Below, piece after piece: positions 46,431-59,030 of a stretch of 64,000 nt of DNA (position 1 is the first letter of the stretch; each line of letters begins with the position of its first letter). The DNA comes from Lucifuga dentata. Taxonomy: Eukaryota; Chordata; Actinopteri; Ophidiiformes; Bythitidae. The translations under genes and the position numbers were made by a program. The DNA is taken from contig VXCM01000047.1 in the NCBI GenBank assembly GCA_014773175.1, positions 248,001 to 312,000 of the forward strand. Direction: 5' to 3'. The notes beneath the pieces were generated by a model. It did no database searches. It had not been told where the DNA came from and was given only the letters and a program-made list of their open reading frames with translations.

Positions 46431-49260
46431 GGGCTGGTGTGTGTCCCTAGTGTGTGACATCACTGAGGTTCACTGCGTTGTCCCATCACCAGGCCAATCA
46501 CAGAGGGCCAGCATGTCGTTGGACCAATGATAGAGGATTAAAGTACGTTTCCCCCGCATCTGTCCAGTGGATTGAGCTGATCAGACAAGGTACAGTGCAG
46601 GATGTTGTCCAACGACCTAACGAGAGCAGAATTATTGAGTAACAGGAAATTAAAAAATTCCTGCAATGCCGATCCACCACTCAAAGCAATTCTTTTGCAA
46701 TCTGGCCTGCCCCTTCTCTGAACTCCAGCCACTGGGGTTTCAAGTTTTGCTGTTGCCGACAAAATATTTCCAAATAGGAGGATGAGTGCAAACTTACTGT
46801 ACCTTCGTATTTTTTCTTCATCTCAACATAACTACAACAAATGGATGATAAGGACAGATTGGCCTCTGATTCCCAATTACCATGTAAAGTATCCCAACAA
46901 GCGCACACACACTGAAACAAGCACGTACAGTACCTCAGCAACAGTAAACCTCCCAAAAAGTTAATGAAAATGAAAGTTTAATGATTGCTTTTAGTGAAAT
47001 TCTTGGCTGTGTGGTTGATCCATTTGGGGTATTTACTTACTTCTTCTTGCCAAATAAAGATTGTGTAGCTCTCTGGCTGTTGATTCCCTGCATAATACAC
47101 AAGATATAAAGACATAAATGTTCCACTGTTCCAAATCTCTTCTGAATAGTTACAGTGAAATTTCATTCAGCATTTATGCCTCTCAGACTGATCATTTTCC
47201 AGGAATTGCAGGAAAAGAACCAGTATCCTGTTTTACAAATTTAGACATTCATTGTACTGCGTAGCTTAGCTTAAAGGACAAAGAATCAGCCTAGTAGTTG
47301 TTGAATGCTGTCAAGTGGCATGCTTTGTGCTATTTTACGATCAGTCCATCAAAAATAGTGTTTATTTTACATGAATAAAATCAGACCAGAAAGCAAACGG
47401 AAAACCCTGCTGAAATGACCTCTGAGTTATAGGCTGTGCTTTCATGTGGGCGTTAGTATGAATTATCTGGGCACACTACGCAACCGCCTATAAGTCAGCA
47501 CTCAGTGTCTGTAAAACTGTAAGCAGGTGTGAATGAAAACTGAACAGAAGCATTAAACTGTGACCACAAACCCACCCAAACCTTTTAGACTCAGAAACAC
47601 TGACCTTAAAGCTGCGTGTAAAATATCAACCAATGGAGGAAAAATTACAGGTGCATTGCTTTAGATTTCAGCAGCATATGGGAATGGTTAATGCAGCACC
47701 ACTAATGTGGCCTAGCTGGCTTGTCTTATTAACAGGACGGCCAGGGTACAAGGTGATGGAGAACATCTAGCTTTATTTGTTAAAGACTTCAGCGCACATA
47801 AAGGCTACATGAGGATTTTGTGAATTCACTTCCTGCTGTAAAAGAGCCATCAGTCCATAGGCAGTGCAGCTGGGATCATACATGTTCCTTCATCTCTGCG
47901 TTACCTCAGTCTAACCCCAAACAGATCTGGGTCAAATGGAGCTAGTAAATATTTCCGAGAATTTGTTTTAACCAGCCTGAAGCACCAGATGGAGTTTTAG
48001 TCATGTGACACAATCCAGACAGTGTCACATCACGGAAAAGCATTTAATTTAAAATTGGAGTGTTATTTTCTTATTTTTTTGTTGTTGGTGTTTCAACAAA
48101 AAAATTATATACATCTGTATGCATAATATTATTTCATTTAACCTTTACAAGAAATTAAGCCAGGAAACTATAATACGCAAGGTCAGCCAGAATAATAATG
48201 GCACTTTTTGACCAAATAATCTCAGGAACTTCAGCTCTATGTGCTAAAAGTCAGAACTAAATTTCCCTTAGCAAATTGACTTGTGTGTTTCCACACAATC
48301 AGAAGAATGGTGGAAATTGGACATGTTCACATGTGCATCATCTTTTATTTTTTAATTTTTTTTAATGCGTAATCTACGAGGAGAACAGATTGCTCTGGGG
48401 ACTGAATAGCAACATGGACATCTGTGCTAGGCTGGTGCTGCTGGTATCGGAAATGACTACGTCATCCTGGAGCTCATCAAACCAGAGCTCCTGGACAGGA
48501 TTATTTAAATTACCCACAAATCTCTCTGTCAAATGGGAGCATCTTGCTAAACACTGTCAGTTTCTAAAGCTAAAGCCAAACTGCTAGCTACCTAGCTCAT
48601 GACCAAAATTAGTAAAGTTGTCTGTTTTTGTTACAAAAAGTGTTTTCATCAGTTTTTTAGAAACAATCTTGGCATGTTTCTCTCAAAAAGCTCCCAGCAG
48701 AGCTTTTTCTACTCAAAAGACTTCTCAGTTTCTCAACAGCAATCTTAACAGCATGTCCTTCATGTTGTTTAGCATTGTGGATTGGTCATGTACAAGCCTG
48801 GACCACTCCACAATATGTGCTCTTGCAAATTCCATTTCGATTGTTCTCTGGCCAACAGCAAGTATGACGTCAACCACTGTCTGCACTATTGAGGCATGTA
48901 GTTAAATTAGCATGCTAGCAACTCATGCTATCCAGCAGAACTGAGGAGCTCAAAACAAGCAGCACTGTCTATATGACACTCAAGGCATTTCAAAGAGCAG
49001 CTATACTTAATGCTTTACACAAAACATTACTGTGTTTTTGCTCTGTCATGCACATTACATCAACGTCGGCCTAATTCTGTTCCATTCAAATAATTATTTG
49101 GAATTGTCAGAGGATCTCAAGACACATGACAGTGAATCGCTGCCCTGAAAGCCCTCCCTGCATTTGTACTAAAGACGTAAGGTGCTGTTATTTTCCTCTC
49201 TGTCACAAAATCAAGGACTCGAGTGGAGTGTGAGTTGTGTTTGAAAGGTGGCAAACGTGG
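46431..49260. other. Non-coding stretch, nothing recognised
   Basis: No exon or mobile element that I can support over about 2.8 kb. Overlapping opposed frames at 46454-46762 and the frame at 48618-48905 show no domain. Confidence 0.55.
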
Positions 49261-49385
49261 CAAACCTACCGAGGCTCTTTAATTCCCGCCTCTTCACTGG
49301 CATGAGCGATGGTTCAAAGGGTNCAAACCTACCGAGGCTCTTTAATTCCCGCCTCTTCACTGGCATGAGCGATGGTTCAAAGGGT
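49261..49385 (+). repeat. Exact 62-bp direct duplication around single N (assembly join)
   Basis: Bases 49261-49322 recur at 49324-49385 with N at 49323 between them. The sequence is complex (no homopolymer), so chance is excluded; an unmerged contig overlap is the simplest cause. Confidence 0.92.
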
Positions 49386-50635
49386 GACTCTCTGACATAG
49401 CATGTGATCTCTCCTCCGTCCTTTATCTGCCTCCCCACATTAGCACGTAAATGAGGCTGCACTTTGGGTTTTGGGAGCTGAAGCGTGCTCAGTGTAAACA
49501 GGAGTTGTACTCTTATCATTATTGGACAGATTTCTGACATCCAACACTGCAGTTTCATTAACATTCAAAAGGGCTGGGATTTTGACACGGCTCTGTTTAT
49601 ACAGATTTTCAATACTTTGCGGTAGGGATTGTATATAAAATACTGTATACGTAGTACTCTGTTGAGCTGTTACACACTTCATTTTAGTTGACCTAAGGAT
49701 TGTGGTGTAGACATGATCATTGCATTAAGGAGTGTTACCGTACAGTTTGAATGCTGAAGCAAACATTTTTTGCGATCTAACAACTTAAGCTGCAGTACTA
49801 AGACTCTAAGGATCTTTTGCAAGAAGTGATCACATGAAAACTGAGCTTTTGCTTTAAGTTGGATTCTACATTGTACGGCTAATTAGCTACAGTGCTATAT
49901 TTCAATGCGGCTTGCATATCGGTGTTGATGTGTATGCTGGAGTGTCTTCTCAGGCCTACGGAGGGGTGACTGCAGGGTCCTGAAACTCCATTGTGATTCA
50001 AGCAGAGCTTATCGCATGGGAGAGAACTGGCAGCCTCTTAAAAGGTATTATATGTGCTCTCCTTCTCCTTCCCTCTGTCTGACAGGAGTCCTTGGGATGA
50101 AAGGGAAAAGCAGTGGAAAAAGAGACATCGGTTCCCGACATGGGGAAGGCTTTGTTTCTATTCTCTCCATCCCAAGTCTCTCCAGGAATCCTAATTTCCA
50201 CCATTCACCTACGTATCGGCAGATAAAAGCTGGTTGAAGAGGGGATTTCCTCAATTGAGACAGCTTGTAACCAGTCTACATAAGGGGAGCTGCACAAAGC
50301 TCTGAGTGAGAGAAGGTTGGAGCACAGATTTCAGATCGCTTTGAATGTGAACACACTGGCGAGCGATGCTTGTTCTAAAGAACATTTTCACAGAGGCTGA
50401 TCTGAAACCTGGCTGGGAATCTCAGAACAGTGACACAAGACATTAGAATCTCAGAATCCCTAATATTCCCAAGAAACATACATGGTGATGTGACACTGAG
50501 AGCATGACAGCCTTCTGTCTCACAGTGTTTGTTTCTTAAAACCACTCTTATTAAGGCTGTGTTCTTTCTAGGGGGGGGGATGGTGCTTAGATGGTGATGT
50601 CCAAGTTCAGGCAATGCCAGGCTTGGCAGCTGACA
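49386..50635. other. Non-coding stretch, nothing recognised
   Basis: Opposed overlapping frames at 49998-50254 have no domain. No repeat of note. Confidence 0.55.
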
Positions 50636-50639
50636 TCCT

Positions 50640-51010
50640 TAATGCAACTGCTTGGCATTTGAATGAGGGAGGGGGGACGTCCATGCCAGTCTCTGGGGAA
50701 TGGGAGGTGTTAACTTCTAATGGCTTTCTTTGCCACAGCCTTGACATCTGCAGGGCTTCCAGAACAGAGAGTGAGGCCTTTTTGAAAAATTAATGGAGCT
50801 GAATGCATCTCACAGCAAGGAGAGGGCTGGATTAATCAGCACATTAAGGGCTAGCTCCGGATTGGAAATAATTATGGGAGCTGACAAGGTGCAGAGGTGC
50901 CAGTGCCAGCTCCTTTCAGGAATGCATTTTAAAAAGCAGTTTAAAAAGCCTTCAGATGTTGGCATTATCTTGCGTGACCAAATTAGGAGCAAATGAGAAA
51001 AGTTTATCTG
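50640..51010. promoter_or_regulatory. Candidate conserved enhancer with OTX/bicoid-type site
   Basis: GGATTAATC (50829-50837) combines a bicoid-type GGATTA and an overlapping TAATC. AAATTAATGG near 50789, GGAAATAATTATGG near 50864 and CCAAATTAGG near 50979 follow in a repeat-free block. Confidence 0.3.
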
Positions 51011-51649
51011 GCATTTTGGAGTATTGAAAGAGCTTAGGCTTTATAAATTATACAGTGTGTGTTTGTGTGTGTGCATCTGCAGGCGTGTGCACAGAAGGGT
51101 GCAGATGCATTTTCTGCAATTGGGGGAAGGGATGCAGGCAGTGACAATTATGGGTAAATCCTTTTTTTTTTAATTTTTTTGCTAAAAACACCATAGGTTG
51201 GTTTCAGATTAAAAGTGGGTGGTTTGTTTTTTTCTAGAAGGACTGCACAAAACTTTAAGGGGGATTAATTTAAATGGGTGCTTGAAACTATCATACAGTT
51301 TGTGCAAATGAAAAGTGGATGTCTTAACAGCCTGAAAGAGCCAGACGGTAAACTGATTACTGTTGACCACCCATGAAAAGCATTGGGGGTGGGGGGGGAT
51401 GATTTAATAAGCATCATGTTTCTGCCTTTCAGACATAATCCTCCGTAATTTTTCCAGGGGAGCGATTGGAAGCATGCATGCAGTACAGTTATCATTAATA
51501 TTCGCTACATTCAGACATCATTTAATGGGCGTTTCAGTCTAAATAGTATCAAGGTGGTGCAAGCCATGTTAAAGACAGGATCTGTTTCTGACAAATTATA
51601 AACAATTGCCATTTACCATTCCATTATTTCTATTAATGCAGAATAAAAT

Positions 51650-51774
51650 CCCCTAAAAAAAAAAAACTTATTTCGAGACTGGAGAGCATTAAAGCTTTTA
51701 TGATAATGTGANCCCCTAAAAAAAAAAAACTTATTTCGAGACTGGAGAGCATTAAAGCTTTTATGATAATGTGA
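51650..51774 (+). repeat. Exact 62-bp direct duplication around single N (assembly join)
   Basis: Bases 51650-51711 recur at 51713-51774 with N at 51712. Includes an identical run of 12 A. Confidence 0.92.
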
Positions 51775-51840
51775 CTGAATTTGTATGAACACAAAGGAAA
51801 AAATACAACCTGTAACATGCTAATTTGTCCCCATCATCTG

Positions 51841-51841
<1 letters not shown>

Positions 51842-51872
<31 letters not shown>
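51842..51872. repeat. Poly-T tract (31 nt)
   Basis: Uninterrupted. Confidence 0.85.
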
Positions 51873-51873
<1 letters not shown>

Positions 51874-52007
51874 TGTATTTAGCCAATTTGGGAAGAGTGG
51901 TCATTTAAACAGTTTTTTTCCTCCAGTTTGTGTTTTTCAGTTTTTGTTTATCCGTATCGGTTTGTTTTTTTGCACTCATAAAGTTATCAGCCGATATTGA
52001 TAATACA

Positions 52008-52123
52008 TTGGTGGAAGGGAGGGAATGGACCCGGGAAGAACCCATTAAATTTTGGTGAAGATTCCAGATGCAGAGACAGGTTCAGGATTTTTTTTTCTTC
52101 TTCTTCTTCTTCTTCTTCTTCTT

Positions 52124-52154
<31 letters not shown>

Positions 52155-52350
52155 TTATTATTATTATTATTACTTAAAATTGCCAGTTCAGGAATTTTTG
52201 ATGCTTTTATCAGTTTCATCAAGGTAACACACCAATTTCATTGAAAAAAAAATCAGACATATTTGCCCTATGACAGACATCCAATAAGTGCAAATTGGTC
52301 TGGATCCAGATAGTGATCTGGATCTGATGGAACCCAGATCCCCTTAGCTA
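52008..52350 (+). mobile_element. Fragment of the acctcc-ended interspersed repeat, opposite orientation
   Basis: ggtggaagggagggaatgg, gggaagaacccattaaatttt and ggtgaagattccagatgc are the reverse complement of words in the 4119-4641 element (exact 15-mer gggaagaacccatta at 52033-52047 against 4502-4516). Later words (aaaaatcagacatatttgcc, gtgcaaattggtctggatcc) fit the same family. A TTC/TTA microsatellite has grown inside it. Confidence 0.65.
52095..52172. repeat. TTC then TTA trinucleotide microsatellite
   Basis: About 19 TTC units followed by about 7 TTA units. The plus-strand frame across it reads as a Ser run then a Tyr run and is not a gene. Confidence 0.95.
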
Positions 52351-53641
52351 AGTATACATTTTATGCAAACAGAATTGTTGTACAGTATGAAATACGTCTA
52401 TAAACACTAAACAGCCACTAATGTGAGGCTGAGATGATGCTGATTCAGTAGCATGCATACAATTTTGACATCAAAACCATTAAATTATTAGAACAAGTCA
52501 AATCTTGTCTAAGTTTGTTGGGCTTTGGTGGAGGTATGCATTCTGATGAGTGTCCTTCTAGTTTGAATACTGAAAAACTCCAATTAAAAGAACGACACTT
52601 AGCCATGCTGCCACACCTTTGCTCTCCTACACATCTTATACCTTTTCACTATTATACACAATATCACAAGTGGACAGTGATCTGTCTCAGTCTCTTTCTG
52701 CTGTGTATAAAAGAGATGGATCTTTGTCCTAAAGCAATCAGAATATGAGTAAATCGATTAAGGGGTTATAATGCTTACATCTTCATAGTGAGTACGAAGA
52801 CAATAGCTTTTGAAGAGACCGCATCAAAAGAAACTCCATGTGGAATGCCAAGCGTTTGGCTGACTGTTTGATCTTTAAAGCCCCTTGATCAGATATGTAA
52901 CCTCGGACAGAGATCTCCATTATGGCTGTTAGTCTCTTTAACACAACAGCTCTCCAGGTAATGGCCACACACTCAATAACAAATTGGAGGGGCTTAACAG
53001 CAGCAATCATCTTTACAATCTCTGCTACACCGCAATGAGTCAAACTCCAGGCAGCAGTATAAACTTTAACAAACAGTATAAACTTCACAAATGGTGAACA
53101 AGCGATTACTTCAGCCATTATCAATGTGAATATCAATATCAATTGTCATATGTTGGCTTCTTTCCTCAAATGATGTTGGTGTCCTTGGCCATATAATTCC
53201 ACAAAGCTTTGCTAAAGTCAAACCCAGAAAACAAGTGGTTTTGCAAATGCAGTTAGGTTTGTGATATACCCAATTCAGGGGATACAAATTTGATTTAACT
53301 ACTTCTAGGGGTGATGCATGGGAAAAGATATTACCGAAAAGGGACGTAAATTGAAAAAATAAATGGGAAAGAGATCATCTTAATTACCTTGAAATTAGAC
53401 TCATATTACATGGTCTAGATATCAGAAATTGACACAGGTTAGAAATTTTAGCTGTTTATCCTCCAGTTGAGTTGTTGATTGCCATAGATTGCATATTACG
53501 GTGTGTTATTTCATGCGGCGTGTCAGGGAAATTGTATTTGTTTCCAGATGGGGAAGATAATCCAAACAAAGGTGTAAAAAAGTAGAAAATTGAATTGCTT
53601 AATTTTGAATAGTAAATCAATTCCATCATAAATGGATTGGT

Positions 53642-53700
<59 letters not shown>

Positions 53701-56685
53701 TTGAGCATCTCTCCTGCCCCATAGCCCATGGGTGTAATGCTTAAGCTTTTACATTCGTGAAATCCAACAGGATATTTACCACATGTAAATGCTTACATTT
53801 ACGTGGAACTCTTATTTCCTCAAATCCGTGTGTGTGTGTGTGATTGTATTTCTGAGACCTCACCTCGGCTCTTTCGCCTCAGGAGCCATAACTCGGGCAG
53901 AGCCGCTTTATTCTCCAACAGTGAAACTACTGAAACTAAACTGGCTCTGACTGACTACTTGTCTTTTTAACACGCTACTTATCAGGAACCACACTGGAAA
54001 TGTTTTCAGGTACAGATATGCATGGCTGTTGGCAGCATGTCCACTTCATTTTGCTCAAAATGAGTCAAACTCTGGCCTTAAATGTAGCAGGAATTCCTAA
54101 TGCATCCAGAAATGAAGCATACTGAAGGGGGGTGTTGAATCTGTTTGCCTTCAGGATATGACAAACTTCACAAAGAGGAGCGTTTTCAAGAAGACATGTT
54201 GAGCTTGTCATTATTGCCTGTCCCACCTACTATTTCCCCTCTGTTTAGCGAGGAACTCATTACGTCCCCTCAGCCAAAGCCTCAGGCACGTCACTGAACA
54301 CACCTCTGTCCTCTGTTCAAAAGCTGTTTAGATCCCAGGAATATTTATGGATCCCTTTTTATATCATAGCATGCAGCATGGCCCTCGTACACATATAAGC
54401 AGCAACACACATTCAACACACATTTTTCCTGTCAAACACCAATACTTAAACCATTGGATGAATTTTTGTAAAGTATTGAAGAGCTCAATGATGTTTTGAT
54501 AAGAATATGATTCATTTTTCATTTATTCCTGTTGACCCCTCACGGGGGTATAAGGAACAACAAAAGAAAAACACATAAACAGACAACCAGTAGACAAAAC
54601 ATAGATGAACTTTACCAAATTAAACAAAACTTTAACATTGCCTGTGCTCATCAACCTCTGAAATTTATACACTGTAGGGTTAACTCTAAAATAACTTCCA
54701 ATAAATCTGCATCTATCTTCATTTAAAAAAGAGCTAATTATTATACAAAAAAAAAAAAGAAATGATTATTGTCTTGATATCACATATAACCTGCTGAGTG
54801 CTGCGTTTAAAAAATGATTTTAATGAACTCCAAGGCAAAACTATAAAAAGATACTGTATGGAGTTACTATGTTATGGCAACGAGAAGAGATCAGCTGGAG
54901 AACAACAAGGTTACATCTAATTCACTAAACATACTGTAGTCTTGAATAGACATCAGCAAGACGATATTCCCTGCAGAACTGCAAAAGCTACTGAACATCC
55001 TGTACTAAATATATTCTATGTCATGTAAAAAATAGAGAATAGACATTGTATTTATAAATACTGCATGTCCAAAACAGAAATTGATATTGAGTTGCAACCT
55101 CTTTGGCACCATCCATGCCTTAGCCTTCCCTAAGCTTCAATATCCCTCTAAATCATCTGCCTCTCTTTATGTAATCTGCTCATTTGTGATGAGGTAAATA
55201 TCCCAACTGTTTAGTACTTTCAGTTCAAATTTTCTGTTAAGAAGTATATACTTTACTTGCATGGAGACCATAAAAAGAAATCCGTGTGATGTCGAGAACA
55301 GCCTGTAATTAAAGTTTGATAAAGCTACCGACAGAGAGTTCAAGGAAGGGAGGTCAGGGGTCCTAGACTAGCGCCGTGGGTGCCACGAGGATGCTGTGAG
55401 GGTGCTGATGGTACAGTATGGTGGCCGAGGAGAGCTGTGATCAAGGGCAGCTGCTGGAGATTTAATGAGGGAGTAGGAGATGTGGCCCCCCACAGCAACT
55501 CATTGCCACTTAATGGCACCACTAATCCCTGCAGAGATGGTGCTGTACACACACAATTGGTCTGCCCTTCATGTGGTGAAAAATCCCAGCAACACTTTCT
55601 CACACCCAGTTAGCTGTCCACAGTCGCGATGATAGAGTGGCTCTTTGAAAAATGTTTACAGGAGGAAGGCTGGTTTGGCCTCGCAGGTGATACAGTCTAG
55701 AACAGTGCTGTTTGGTGCTAAACCTGCTATTTCATCCACCTTATACTTGAAGACATGGATTGTGGGTGCAAAAGTTAGAGGATGTACAGTTATACCTATT
55801 ATTTTTCATCACAGGCCTCTTTTTAATGTACATGAACAAAGCTGTCCACGTGGAGCTAAATTGCAGGGCAGCAACATCCTATTCTTTGATGGTTTTAATG
55901 TTAAAGGTTAAGTCATGTCCATCACTAACCTGTGGTCATGTTAAGATGCTAGTTGACATCTTAATTGGCCCTGAGCGTGAAATATGATCTGAGAGCTGCT
56001 GGCTCACTTTTTTTTTTTCACAACAATATGTCATTACAAAGTTGACAGTCCCTGGTCTGTCAGCTTTGCCAGGAATTCTGCTCTACATTTGTTATTGCAT
56101 CTATTCAACTCGAGTCTGTAGCCACAGCTAATGCCAGCAGTGTGAATACAGGCCTGCTTTAAGTGTAATCAACAAACGCAGTGAGTTCTAAACTTAGATT
56201 TGTTTAATCCTCTGGTCTGTTGGTGCTTTTGGATGGAAAGTTTTAGAGAAAATTAGGAACTACTTTACCCTACAAGTAAAGTTCCTTTGGTGAGTTCTTT
56301 GCTGACACTTGCACTGTAAGTACTGTGAAGATTATGGAAATCAAATCAAATGACGTCTATGCTGCGACATTTGTGTCAACACACAACTTAGCTTCTGGTA
56401 GCAAGGGACCATGCGATTGTCTGAGGTCACCAATAAAATTATTGGAATCTCTCATACAGAGGTTCCAATGTATGCTGGTTTGTGTCCCAGAAGCATCCAT
56501 TGTGTTCTGTTGCTAACTGCTATGTCTTCTTTGTTTTTTGAGACCATTGACTTGTTTCATTGTTCAACTTTTCCCTGCCCTGCTTGGTGTTATGAGCAAT
56601 TCAGAATTCTGATTAAAAAATAGCAAGAGCTTTTTAGCTATGCACAAAAAAACTAGCTAAACATGAGCATTTAAAAATAGCGCTT
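52351..56685. other. Non-coding stretch, microsatellites only
   Basis: About 4.3 kb with no exon or mobile element recognised. GT arrays are at 53644-53701 and 53828-53842. Frames at 52783-53142 (minus), 55340-55613 (both strands) and 55645-55987 show no domain. Confidence 0.55.
53644..53701. repeat. GT microsatellite, about 58 bp
   Basis: GT array with a GCGCGC step near its end. Confidence 0.95.
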
Positions 56686-56689
56686 GTCT

Positions 56690-56840
56690 ACCAGGGGAAG
56701 TTTGTGTCCAACATTTTGTGATGCATATTTTTGCAAACTCCACCCAGCAGTTCCTGAACCATCAAATTATGCTGCACAGCATAGAATAGCAACTAAAAGA
56801 ATGGTTCCTGGTTCTAGTGCGAAACAACGGAAAATTCCTG
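56690..56840 (+). repeat. Dispersed repeat R2, copy 2
   Basis: It carries ctccacccagcagtt (56738-56752) and aaagaatggttc (56796-56807) as in the copy at 13228-13375, with gcagttcctgaacc between them, closer to what I recall as the family consensus. Confidence 0.6.
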
Positions 56841-57845
56841 AAACAGTTTCTGCTGCGAAACAGGCTCTGACTGAAAAAGAGTGTGTGCGTAAGAGTGTGA
56901 GTATGAGACCACATACATGCTCATACACAAACACATCCACCCCCAAATTCATGGTCCTCACAGCAGAACATATGGAAATGAATTTGCAAGTATAAATTCA
57001 AAAGCATGAAAATTGAAACCACACTCTATAAAAACATTCCACATTTGAGTTTGGTGGTCTTGCAAAGAGAGCATTTGCAGTGTCACAGATAAAGCTAATG
57101 CATCTAGCAGGAATGTCAAAAAAGCATGTTTCACTTGTAAAACATGTCAGGATGTTAACATGGCTTCAATATTAACATGACCCATTTAAAATACAGGCAT
57201 GTACAACACAATCAGTTCGATTCCCAACAGGGAACTTGTCTTGTTTTCAGGAAAAGAGATACTTATTTCCCTTGTCTGGGTAATAATTATTCACAGATTT
57301 GCTGTCTCACAGAATACATTTATTCTGTGACTCAAAATGATACTTAAGTCTCAGCGGGACTCCAGAGCAGCGGAAACAAAATCTTTATGATTCTTCACCC
57401 TTCCATATGTTTTTGTTTATGAGCAGCTACCTCTACCTGGGAATTCACCCTGTCATGTTGGGACAGAGACCGTTTATGCTTTCTATATGTCCGTACATGT
57501 AGCACGACCCACCTGCCCTCCGTCTAATATACATAAAACACACGTACACACAAATGCCTGTGTCATTTCTCACCAGGCCTCAGCCTCGGATCCAGATGTG
57601 CACCGAGAGAGCGGAAAGGCCAAACAGACAGAACACAGGGAATAATCCTCACGTCTTTATAAGGAACCTGTGCTTGCGTGACTGACCCAGCATGCATTTT
57701 TACAAACCAGCTTTAACTGACTTCAGTGATAAACAGTCTGGATGCCTTTCTAATACTCCCAAATGTAGGATTTTTTTGTCTTGCACCTGCCTGAAGAAAT
57801 GAGATATGGGTACAGTTACTTATTTAGACAACAGGGTCAGGTTTA
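56841..57845. other. Non-coding stretch, nothing recognised
   Basis: No supported feature. Confidence 0.55.
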
Positions 57846-58243
57846 CTGGTGGAAAGTACTCAGTCTCTTCAAAGTTAAAGTATTAATAATGTAATGGAAA
57901 AATATTATGTTACAAGTAAAATACCTTCAGTCAGAATTCTACTTAAGTAAATAAATTAGCAGTATGATGTACAGGCAGTCCCCAACTTACGAATGTCCGA
58001 CTTACGAACAACCCGTACTTACGAACCAACCGCCATAAAGCCTATTAAATTAAAGATTTGAGTTACATACAATGATTCATAATAATGAACAGCGCACTAC
58101 TTTACGATGCACATCAAAACATTGCGCGTCGTCAGCGGTGCAATGGCCGTCGCTATTTTAAGTCAGATTACACTCGCTGTAAGCACTGTGTTGTGTGCGT
58201 TGTTCGTGTTTTGCCTTTTTTTCTCTTTGTAACCTTCGTAACC

Positions 58244-58288
58244 ATGCCTTCAAAGCGTAAATCCGGTTTCTTATGCATAGAAAGGTAA
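58244..58288 (+). pseudogene. Transposase N-terminal remnant of the pogo/Tigger-like element
   Basis: A 14-codon frame reads MPSKRKSGFLCIER then stop. The MPSKRK start resembles the beginning of Tigger/jerky-type transposases, which begin with a short basic leader before the helix-turn-helix. Everything downstream, including the DDE domain, is missing, so this is an internal deletion derivative that depends on transposase from elsewhere. The match is too short to be certain. Confidence 0.45.
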
Positions 58289-58403
58289 AATATATATGCT
58301 AGATATGCACCTTACGTAACTGTTCCGACTTACGAACAANATAGAAAGGTAAAATATATATGCTAGATATGCACCTTACGTAACTGTTCCGACTTACGAA
58401 CAA
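58277..58403 (+). repeat. Exact 63-bp direct duplication around single N (assembly join)
   Basis: Bases 58277-58339 recur at 58341-58403 with N at 58340, inside the pogo-like element. Confidence 0.92.
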
Positions 58404-59030
58404 ATCCGACTTACGAACAGCCGTGGGAACGGAACTTGTTCGTAAACCCGGGGATTGTCTTTACTCAGATCTCCGAAGTAAAGGAAGAACTTGCTATGTA
58501 AGAATAGCTCCTTCAGCATTAAAGCTAAATCAGTCTAAAATTGGAGATACCAAGCTTGTGTGAACATCCTTGTATCGCTAATTTTGGAAAATTTGGAATG
58601 AAATAATGAAAATTCTGCAATGAAATCATACAAAACCTCAAAATTGTCGATACATTCTGCACTCTGTTCAAAAGGTGAAAACCTTTATCTCCATTTTTGG
58701 GAATTTTCATGCTTTCAGGTCAGATGAAGGATTACACACTCCTTTACACTAGACTAAATTCTCCAACCTCTTACCCTTTCTAATACAAGTCAAAAATGCA
58801 ATGTGTCATCAAGCTAAAACATGGCTGAGATACAAGGATTTTACCTGACAGTAGTTATATTTTATGAGTTCAACTTCTGTTGAATTTAATGTTCATTTTA
58901 ATCTGCAAATAATGGAGTAAAAGAGCATTATTTGAAAAGTTGAGAGTTAGAAGAAGGAAATACAAGTAACTCAAGGGTGTACTTACGTATAGTACTTGAG
59001 TAGACGTATTGAGTTTCATTCCACCTCTGA

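Larger units (their letters stand above)
51011..52007. other. Non-coding stretch with simple repeats and an assembly join
   Basis: It contains short GT runs near 51055-51072, a G run near 51388-51398, the duplication at 51650-51774 and a T tract at 51842-51872. Confidence 0.6.
57972..58461 (+). mobile_element. pogo/Tigger-like (Tc1/mariner superfamily) non-autonomous element
   Basis: The left end caggcagtccccaacttacg and the right end cgtaaacccggggattgtctt are imperfect terminal inverted repeats starting CAG, and both are flanked by TA (57970-57971 and 58462-58463), the target duplication of this superfamily. The 14-mer ccgacttacgaaca is repeated directly at 57997, 58325, 58389 (artefactual copy) and 58406. 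Internally a start resembling Tigger transposase survives. True length is about 426 bp once the 64-bp assembly duplication is removed. Confidence 0.75.
57846..59030 (+). mobile_element. agtacttgag-family element, copy A, split by a nested transposon
   Basis: The left part (57846-57971) has ctggtggaaagtactcag, aatattatgttacaagtaaaa, tctacttaagtaaat and attagcagtatgatgta. After the insertion (57972-58461) the element resumes with ctcagatctccgaagtaaag, shares its interior with copy B at 61176 (for example the gctaaaa...gatacaag...tattttatgagtt region) and ends agtacttgagtagacg...tttcattccacctctg. No coding frame. Confidence 0.7.

Noticed and set aside
49211..49564. 117-codon minus-strand frame with an internal repeat of 22 residues
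   Set aside because: The peptide repeat is produced by the artefactual 62-bp duplication around N 49323.
52783..53142. 119-codon minus-strand frame
   Set aside because: No family resemblance, and the surrounding sequence has no exon-like borders.
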